From contig JAILES010000004.1 in assembly GCA_024687205.1 (NCBI GenBank), forward strand, positions 62,001 through 126,000: 64,000 nt of DNA. The letters are read 5' to 3'. The translations under genes were made by a program, and so were the position numbers. Below the pieces are notes generated by a model. The model had not been told where the DNA came from and did no database searches. It worked only from the letters and a program-made list of their open reading frames with translations. Position 1 is the stretch's first letter, and every line of letters begins with the position of its first letter. Positions 57,951-64,000 of the stretch are shown in pieces. This DNA comes from Lachnospiraceae bacterium. GTDB lineage: Bacteria; Bacillota; Clostridia; Lachnospirales; Lachnospiraceae.

Positions 57951-58535
57951 ATGGCCAGACACAAGGGTTTATCTTTTTATCAGAAGAAGAGAGGTATAAG
58001 CGCCGGTATCGTTAAGGAGATAGCGGTATGGATCTTTTCCGGACTCGTTATGGTGCTTATAGCTTTTATGTTTATATATCTGTTCGGCATCAGGACCAGC
58101 GTTATAGGCTATTCCATGGAACCTACGCTATATAACGGCCAGGAGGTCCTTATTGACCGTTTTGCCTATAATATAGGACAGCCCAAACAGGGTGATGTGG
58201 TGATATTCAGACCCAACGGAAACGAAAATGCCCACTATTACGTTAAAAGGATAATAGCGGTCCCGGGAGATACCGTGCTCATAAGGGACGGACTGATATT
58301 TGTTAATGGTGACATATATGACGATCAGGGAATTTTTGATAAAATAGAGGACGGCGGCATAGCCGAAGCCGGAGTGACGCTGGAAGAAGATGAATACTTT
58401 GTGCTCGGTGACAACAGAAATAATTCCGAGGACAGCAGATCCAGCAATATAGGTGTGGTAAGAAAGGAATATATGACCGGTAAAGCCTGGTTCCATATGG
58501 GGAGCAAGGATATGAGACCCGGTTTCATCAAGTGA
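57951..58535 (+). CDS. lepB: Signal peptidase I
   Basis: VIGYSMEPTLYNGQEVLIDRF, YYVKRIIAVPGDTV, FVLGDNRNNSEDSRSSNIGVV. Confidence 0.95.
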   Translation: MARHKGLSFYQKKRGISAGIVKEIAVWIFSGLVMVLIAFMFIYLFGIRTSVIGYSMEPTLYNGQEVLIDRFAYNIGQPKQGDVVIFRPNGNENAHYYVKRIIAVPGDTVLIRDGLIFVNGDIYDDQGIFDKIEDGGIAEAGVTLEEDEYFVLGDNRNNSEDSRSSNIGVVRKEYMTGKAWFHMGSKDMRPGFIK

Positions 58536-58536
58536 T

Positions 58537-59382
58537 ATGGAAGTACAATGGTTTCCCGGGCACATGGCGAAAGCCATGCGCGAGATGAAAGAAGATATAG
58601 GACTGATAGATCTGGTGATCGAAGTTGTTGATGCCAGGATACCTGCATCGTCAAGAAATCCCGAACTGGACAGGCTGGCGGCAGGAAAATCCCGACTGCT
58701 GATATTCAATAAGACAGATCTTTCCGATGACAGGGAAAACGAGCGCTGGCTTAAGTATTTTGCTGATCAGGGGATTGTAACTGTAAAGATGAATTCCAAA
58801 ACAGGCCTGGGTGTCAAGGATGTAAACAAGGCGGTTGATGCCGCCTGCGCCAAAAAGATAGAGCGTGACAGGAAAAGAGGCATAAAGGAAAGGCCGGTAC
58901 GGGCCATGGTCGTAGGCATACCCAATGTAGGCAAATCAGCTTTTATCAACAGCTTTGCAGGTAAGAGCGTGGCAAAGGCTGCCAATAAACCCGGAGTCAC
59001 CAGAGGAAAGCAATGGGTAAGGCTCAGCAAAAAGCTTGAACTCATGGATACGCCCGGAGTAATGTGGCCGAAGTTCGAAGGAAAAGATGTGGGACTTCAT
59101 CTGGCCATGACAGGAGCCGTAAATGATATGATACTTCCCGTCGAAGAGATGGCTTTAAATATTGCGGATCTGATGCAGGAAATATACCCCGGAAGACTGG
59201 ATGAGAAATACGGCTGTGGGGAGCTTAAGGGATATGAATGTCTGGAGGCTGTCAGTAAAAGGCTGGGCTGTCTGAAACGCGGAGGAGATCCGGATACGGA
59301 AAAAGGAGCGGCTGCCCTGATTAAAGATTTCAGAACAGGAGCCCTCGGAAAAATAACAATAGAAAGAGTTGAACAGAGATGA
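58537..59382 (+). CDS. rbgA: Ribosome biogenesis GTPase RbgA/YlqF
   Basis: QWFPGHMAKAMREMKEDIGLIDLVIEVVDARIPASSRNP, NKTDL, GIPNVGKSAFINSFAGK (circularly permuted GTPase). Confidence 0.97.
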   Translation: MEVQWFPGHMAKAMREMKEDIGLIDLVIEVVDARIPASSRNPELDRLAAGKSRLLIFNKTDLSDDRENERWLKYFADQGIVTVKMNSKTGLGVKDVNKAVDAACAKKIERDRKRGIKERPVRAMVVGIPNVGKSAFINSFAGKSVAKAANKPGVTRGKQWVRLSKKLELMDTPGVMWPKFEGKDVGLHLAMTGAVNDMILPVEEMALNIADLMQEIYPGRLDEKYGCGELKGYECLEAVSKRLGCLKRGGDPDTEKGAAALIKDFRTGALGKITIERVEQR

Positions 59383-59990
59383 CTGAAGAAGAGATAGTTT
59401 TAGAAGAAAAAGACGAAGATACTGCAGAAAAAGAAAAAAAGAGAAAGCATGACAGAGCGCACAGTTTTCTGATGGAACTGCTCAGCAATTCGCTTTTCCT
59501 GCTTGCTGTACTGATCTTCACACTGCTTCTGGTGAAATACGTCGGACAGCGTACCGTGGTGATAGGCCAGAGTATGGAAAAGACGCTTTATAACGGCGAC
59601 AATCTGATAGTAGACAAGATAAGCTACCGTTTCAGGGATCCCAAAAGATTTGAAGTGGTGGTATTTCCCTATCAGTATGAGGAAAAGACTTACTATATCA
59701 AACGCGTTATCGGGCTCCCCGGCGAAAAAGTAAGGATAGCTGAAGGCGTCATATACATAAACGGTGAGCCGCTCATCGAAAACTACGGAGCCGAAGTGAT
59801 GAAAAAGGCGGGTATAGCCGAAACGGAGATACAGCTTGCGGATGACGAGTATTTTGTCCTCGGAGACAACAGAAATAATTCCAAGGACTCAAGAGACAGT
59901 ATGGTCGGGCCTGTCAAAAAAAGTGATCTGATAGGCAGAGCCTGGCTGAGGATCTTCCCCTTTGATAAGATAGGCTTTGTTAAGCATTGA
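59379..59990 (+). CDS. lepB: Signal peptidase I (second paralogue)
   Basis: VIGQSMEKTLYNGDNLIVDKI, YYIKRVIGLPGEKV, FVLGDNRNNSKDSRDSMVGPV. Confidence 0.95.
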   Translation: MTEEEIVLEEKDEDTAEKEKKRKHDRAHSFLMELLSNSLFLLAVLIFTLLLVKYVGQRTVVIGQSMEKTLYNGDNLIVDKISYRFRDPKRFEVVVFPYQYEEKTYYIKRVIGLPGEKVRIAEGVIYINGEPLIENYGAEVMKKAGIAETEIQLADDEYFVLGDNRNNSKDSRDSMVGPVKKSDLIGRAWLRIFPFDKIGFVKH

Positions 59991-59998
59991 GGTGACAG

Positions 59999-60652
59999 AT
60001 GACAAAGGAAGAAAGAGAAGCAAAGAAAGCTGCCGCTCTTGAAAAAGAGAAAGCGCGTATGTATGAGATGTTTAAGTACGAGAGGGAATATGAAATGTAC
60101 TTAAATATCTGTGGTATAGATGAAGTCGGAAGAGGCCCCTTAGCAGGGCCCGTCGTTGCCGGAGCAGTAATACTTAAGAAAGACTGCCGGCTTCTGTATC
60201 TAAATGATTCGAAGAAATTATCCGAAAAAAAGAGAGAAGAGCTTTATGATCAGATAATGGAAGATGCGGTCAGCGTAGGTCTGGGATTTAACAGCCCCGA
60301 GCGCATCGACGAGATCAATATACTGCAGGCTACCTATGAAGCCATGCGGGAAGCCGTCTCAAAACTTAGTCCTGCACCGGATCTTCTGCTTAACGATGCG
60401 GTCACCATTCCGGGGATCGATATTAGGCAGGTACCGATCATAAAGGGTGATGCGAAATCAGCATCCATAGCAGCGGCCAGCATTGTCGCCAAGGTGACCA
60501 GGGACCGCATGATGGTGGAATACGATTCAAAGTATCCGGAATATGCTTTTGCGGCGAATAAAGGCTACGGTACTGCAGTGCATATTGAAGCGCTGAAGAA
60601 ATACGGTCCCACACCGATACACAGACGTTCATTTATAGGTAATTTTATATGA
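59999..60652 (+). CDS. rnhB: Ribonuclease HII
   Basis: ICGIDEVGRGPLAGPVVAGAVIL, LNDSKKLSEKKRE, KGDAKSASIAAASIVAKVTRDRMM. Confidence 0.97.
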   Translation: MTKEEREAKKAAALEKEKARMYEMFKYEREYEMYLNICGIDEVGRGPLAGPVVAGAVILKKDCRLLYLNDSKKLSEKKREELYDQIMEDAVSVGLGFNSPERIDEINILQATYEAMREAVSKLSPAPDLLLNDAVTIPGIDIRQVPIIKGDAKSASIAAASIVAKVTRDRMMVEYDSKYPEYAFAANKGYGTAVHIEALKKYGPTPIHRRSFIGNFI

Positions 60653-62547
60653 GTATAATTTCCCAGATATTCGGATCCAATCCGGCAGGACAGGTTCAGA
60701 ACGTTAATTCCACACAGGCTGTGCAGCCTGCTACGGATCAACGCGGGGCGGAATACCTCAAGAACCGGGCTGCCGGCAGTACAGTGGAAGGAAAGATCAC
60801 GGATATCAAGGGAAATGAAGTACAGATAGAGCTTTCCAACGGGGGCAGGGTCAGCGCCCAGCTGGAAAGTGCCATGAACTTAAGCGAAGGGCAGATGCTT
60901 GCCTTTGAGATACGCGCCAACAGCGGCTCGCAGATATCGCTTACCCCGCTCTATACCAATCTTGCCATGGGGCATACGGCTACAAATGCCTTAAATGCAG
61001 CCGGCATGGTCGTCAGCGCCGATACACTTTCCATGACCATGAGCATGATGGACAGCGGCATGAGTATTGATAACAAATCTCTGGGGGATATGTATCATCT
61101 GATATCCCAGTTTCCCGATGCTGATATTAAAAATCTGGTTGAGATGAAAAGCCTGGGTCTGCCCATCGATCAGCAGAACATAAATCAGTATGAAGCTTTT
61201 AAAAACTATGAAGGTCAGATACAGGAAGGTTTTAAAGATACTGCCGAAAGTGCGATGCAGCTGTACGATGAGCTGATGAATGAAGGCGACGGTGCCGAAG
61301 GTATGAACTTCATCAGTAAGTTCACGGATATCATCACTAAGGATATACCTGATGAGGCATTGAACGGGACTCTTAAGGAAGATGCTGTTATAACAGGCAA
61401 AAATGCAGGAATACCGCTTGCGGAAAAGAGTGCGGATGCGACCGCTTTAGAGACTGATAAGGCAGCTGTTCAGGGCGAAACCGGAGATAAGGCTGCTGTT
61501 TCCGATGCAGCAGCTCAGCCCGGGACTGCTTTTGCCGAAGTAAGAACTCAGCTTTCGGCGGAGCTTGACGGTATACTTGCAAAGGTATCCGAAGAAAAAG
61601 CTGCTGAGGAAAAACTGCCGGCTGAGAAAGCTGAAAGTGAAACAGTTATCAAAGAACAGGCTGAACAGGCTGCAAAGAACGGCAAGACTCCGGCAGATAA
61701 TCCGGAAGCTGTGAAGGATCCGGCTGCACAGCTTAAGAACGATCTGGTTCAGCTGCTTAAGGACAACGGAGCTTCCGAAAAGCTTATAAATGATATAAAG
61801 ACAATGCAGGACGATCCGAAGGCAGTCGTTAAGCTTGTTAATGACATACTCAATAAAACAGCTGAGGGAAATACGAAGAACGGACAATTTGAAGCAGAGC
61901 TGAAAGAGCTGATACGCAGTGATGCCTTCAAGGAAAGTGTCAAGACCGTAATGAAAGACAACTGGACACTCCGTCCGGAACAGGTGGCTGACAAGAGCAA
62001 CGTGGAACAGCTCTACCAGAAGCTGGGAACCCAGACGAGAGATATGCTGGATCTCCTCACCCAGATAGCCAAACCCGAATCGGCCATGGCACAGAACTTA
62101 TCCGACATGGGCAATAACCTGGATTTCATGAACCAGATGAACCAGGCAATGCAGTATGTCCAGCTTCCCCTCAAAATGAACGGAAGCGATGCCACCGGAG
62201 ACCTCTACGTATACTCCGACAGAAAGAGCCTGGCCAACAAAGACGGTAATGTCAGCGCCTTCCTTCATCTTGATATGACCCATCTCGGCACTGTAGACGT
62301 ATATGCGGCTATTTCAAATGGCAACAAAGTATCGACAAAGTTTTATCTTGAAAGCGACGAAATGATCGATTTCATAGCAGCAAACATTCATCTCCTTGAT
62401 GAACGGCTTCAGGAACGCGGCTACAGTATCAACTCCGAAGTCAAAAAACACAGCGATGCCGATGACAAGTCAAAGACCGTGCGCAGCCTCACTGACACCG
62501 AAATGGCTGCACCCATATACACCAGCTCCTTTGATCTGAGGGCGTGA
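60649..62547 (+). CDS. FliK-like (YlqG-type) protein with hook-length-control-like C-terminus
   Basis: N-terminal AGSTVEGKITDIKGNEVQIELSNGGRVSAQLE; low-complexity centre; C-terminal VQLPLKMNGSDATGDLYVYSD...FLHLDMTHLGTVDVYAAISNGNKVSTKFYLES. Confidence 0.7.
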   Translation: MSIISQIFGSNPAGQVQNVNSTQAVQPATDQRGAEYLKNRAAGSTVEGKITDIKGNEVQIELSNGGRVSAQLESAMNLSEGQMLAFEIRANSGSQISLTPLYTNLAMGHTATNALNAAGMVVSADTLSMTMSMMDSGMSIDNKSLGDMYHLISQFPDADIKNLVEMKSLGLPIDQQNINQYEAFKNYEGQIQEGFKDTAESAMQLYDELMNEGDGAEGMNFISKFTDIITKDIPDEALNGTLKEDAVITGKNAGIPLAEKSADATALETDKAAVQGETGDKAAVSDAAAQPGTAFAEVRTQLSAELDGILAKVSEEKAAEEKLPAEKAESETVIKEQAEQAAKNGKTPADNPEAVKDPAAQLKNDLVQLLKDNGASEKLINDIKTMQDDPKAVVKLVNDILNKTAEGNTKNGQFEAELKELIRSDAFKESVKTVMKDNWTLRPEQVADKSNVEQLYQKLGTQTRDMLDLLTQIAKPESAMAQNLSDMGNNLDFMNQMNQAMQYVQLPLKMNGSDATGDLYVYSDRKSLANKDGNVSAFLHLDMTHLGTVDVYAAISNGNKVSTKFYLESDEMIDFIAANIHLLDERLQERGYSINSEVKKHSDADDKSKTVRSLTDTEMAAPIYTSSFDLRA

Positions 62548-62611
62548 CAGATAGCGGCTATACGCTAGGTTTACGCAAAGGGGATTATTGGCTACTCACT
62601 ACATTAACGAT

Positions 62612-62814
62612 AAGTCACAGAGGTATTCAGACCGCTGCCTGGTCGTTTCGCACTAAACTCTAACTTCGCAGCAGAACAGTCCCGTGCTTCTTAACTCGCT
62701 TGCTCGCACTATAATGGTGCGAGCTGCGCTCAGACAATGCGAAGCCCGGACTTGCTGCTCGTTCTCGTTAAGTGCTCCACTAAGGGCAGCGGTTCTGAAT
62801 ACTCTCTGTGACTT
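62612..62814. mobile_element. MITE-like element with terminal inverted repeats, no ORF of its own
   Basis: Left AAGTCACAGAG-GTATTCAGA-CCGCTGCC (62612-62639); reverse complement of 62785-62814 is AAGTCACAGAGAGTATTCAGAACCGCTGCC (28/30 with two 1-nt gaps). Confidence 0.75.
62686..62717 (+). repeat. Dispersed repeat, copy B (inside the MITE-like element)
   Basis: GCTTCTTAACTCGCTTGCTCGCACTATAATGG vs copy A at 37176-37207. Confidence 0.8.
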
Positions 62815-62888
62815 TTGTAGGATTTTAGTGTATAATGATACCCATATAGTTATTGTGCATAAACAAATGGATACATGTCGATTTTGTT

Positions 62889-63015
62889 GTCAAATGTACA
62901 TACGATCTGCGATCGTATGCTAATGTTGCATAAAAACTTTTCCGACAAGCAAGCTTGCCGGAGCAGTTTATTATGCAACATTAACCAAGCAGCAAAGCTG
63001 CTTGGGCCATTTAAC
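62889..63015. repeat. Cloverleaf intergenic element, copy 2
   Basis: P1 GTCAAATG/CATTTAAC (one mismatch); P2 CATACGATC-TGC-GATCGTATG; P3 AATGTTGCATAA/TTATGCAACATT with inner CAAGC-AA-GCTTG; P4 CCAAGCAGC-AAA-GCTGCTTGG. Confidence 0.88.
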
Positions 63016-63052
63016 TTTGAGTATAAAGCATATAAAAGCATTATTGATATAT

Positions 63053-63346
63053 ATGGCTGAGAAGAAAGAGAAAAAGTTAACGGCGATTGCGCTGGAGTAT
63101 GATCCTAATGATCAGGCACCCAAGGTGGTGGCCAGCGGAAAAGGTAAAATCGCCGAGCAGATAATCGAGAAGGCAAAAGACGCCAAAGTCCCGGTTCACA
63201 AAGATGATAAACTTGCGGCAACGCTTTCCAAGCTCGAGATAGGGATGATGATCCCGCCCGAGCTTTATGAAGTTGTGGCCGAAATCCTCGTCTTCGTCGA
63301 CGCCATGGATAAGATAAAGGAAAAGATGAAGAAGGCCGGCAAATGA
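63053..63346 (+). CDS. FlhB C-terminal-domain homologue (YlqH-type)
   Basis: KKLTAIALEYDPNDQAPKVVASGKGKIAEQIIEKAKDAKVPVHKDDKLAATLSKLEIGMMIPPELYEVVAEILVFV; NPTH replaced by DPND. Confidence 0.9.
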   Translation: MAEKKEKKLTAIALEYDPNDQAPKVVASGKGKIAEQIIEKAKDAKVPVHKDDKLAATLSKLEIGMMIPPELYEVVAEILVFVDAMDKIKEKMKKAGK

Positions 63347-63411
63347 CGCGAGGGCTAGCGAAGCGATGCCCGAGTTAAGATAAAAGAACGGAAAGTAACA
63401 AAAGGAGAGAC

Positions 63412-64000
63412 ATGATAATGAAGATCAACAGGATTATAGCTTTGATTATGAGTATGGTTCTGACTGTCGGGAGCATGGACGGATACGTTTATGCTGCTGA
63501 AGATATGAAACCCTGCGAGACGGTATATGAAGATCCTGAAGAAACGGAAGATACAGCTGAAGAAGATGCGGTAACGGATGAAACTTTAGATACAGATGTT
63601 AAAGAAACGGCAACGGATGAAAATGATGATACTGATGAGGCAGTCATTGATGACGTTGATGAAAATGAGGAAAAGGTAAGCGAAGATGCGCTTGCTGCGA
63701 TAGACTGGGAGGCACCGAGGGCTAACTGGTATACGAAATTCACCTATAATCTGGAAAACGGGCAACTGGTATTAGGAAAAAACGGTACCGGATCAGAGCC
63801 TAACTACATGGTCGAAGATTTTAAGAATGTATATATGACCATACCGGCTAAGCAGACCATAAATGGCATAGAATATCAGGTTGTTATCGATCCTGTATAT
63901 GATTATTCACCCTTCGATAATTTAGTTACTCCGGCCGGAATTAAGATAAGCAGCGGTGTGATCCTTAGATCAAACTCTGATTTAGGAATGTTTTCCAGCT
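63412..64000 (+). CDS. Secreted protein with acidic Thr/Asp/Glu-rich N-terminus (3' end outside window)
   Basis: MIMKINRIIALIMSMVLTVGSMDGYVYAAEDMKPCETVYEDPEETEDTAEEDAVTDE...; signal peptide, SD aaaggagag, open to window end; missing from the ORF track because there is no stop. Confidence 0.75.
   Translation, partial: MIMKINRIIALIMSMVLTVGSMDGYVYAAEDMKPCETVYEDPEETEDTAEEDAVTDETLDTDVKETATDENDDTDEAVIDDVDENEEKVSEDALAAIDWEAPRANWYTKFTYNLENGQLVLGKNGTGSEPNYMVEDFKNVYMTIPAKQTINGIEYQVVIDPVYDYSPFDNLVTPAGIKISSGVILRSNSDLGMFSS

Noticed and set aside
62684-62923. 79-aa ORF (MLLNSLARTIMVRAALRQCEARTC...)
   Set aside because: Lies in the repeat element; similar peptide fragments come from the dispersed repeat at 37176, so it is a repeat artefact.

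Overview
The window is about 64 kb of compact, almost entirely plus-strand chromosome from a Gram-positive anaerobe, probably Lachnospiraceae (Butyrivibrio-like; inferred from gene content and style). I see no phage, transposase, rRNA or CRISPR. Core blocks: (1) flagellar export operon fliY(partial)-fliO-fliP-fliQ-fliR-flhB-flhA-flhF-flhG-PilZ; (2) a small beta-grasp-like protein plus a giant DUF4132/DUF5724-like protein; (3) NodB deacetylase plus an oversized bactofilin; (4) pyrH-frr-uppS-cdsA-dxr-rseP, a TPR-DUF4037-DUF4125-like fusion, and rimP; (5) a signalling cluster: GGDEF, STAS, SAHH-like Rossmann protein, MATE-HATPase fusion, membrane PP2C/SpoIIE phosphatase and RsbW-like ATPase; (6) secG-rnr-smpB-ssrA; (7) a hybrid kinase, then DUF4867, HD-GYP, GH115, uxuA, fructuronate/mannonate oxidoreductase and GGDEF-PAS-EAL; (8) BMP/nucleoside ABC transporter plus xpt; (9) rplS-lepB-rbgA-lepB-rnhB-FliK-like-FlhB-like. 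The strongest unusual signals are: (a) a four-stem cloverleaf intergenic element present twice (2395-2521 and 62889-63015), with compensatory base changes, both times between flagellar-export-type genes; (b) the partner-switching cluster with a MATE transporter fused to an anti-sigma-type ATPase; (c) a 35-bp perfect inverted repeat that copies the tmRNA 3' end in antisense, followed by a hairpin array; (d) a 203-bp MITE-like element with ~28-bp terminal inverted repeats; (e) the ubiquitin/ThiS-like small protein paired with the 1774-aa protein. All family calls are by reading sequence motifs; no searches were run.
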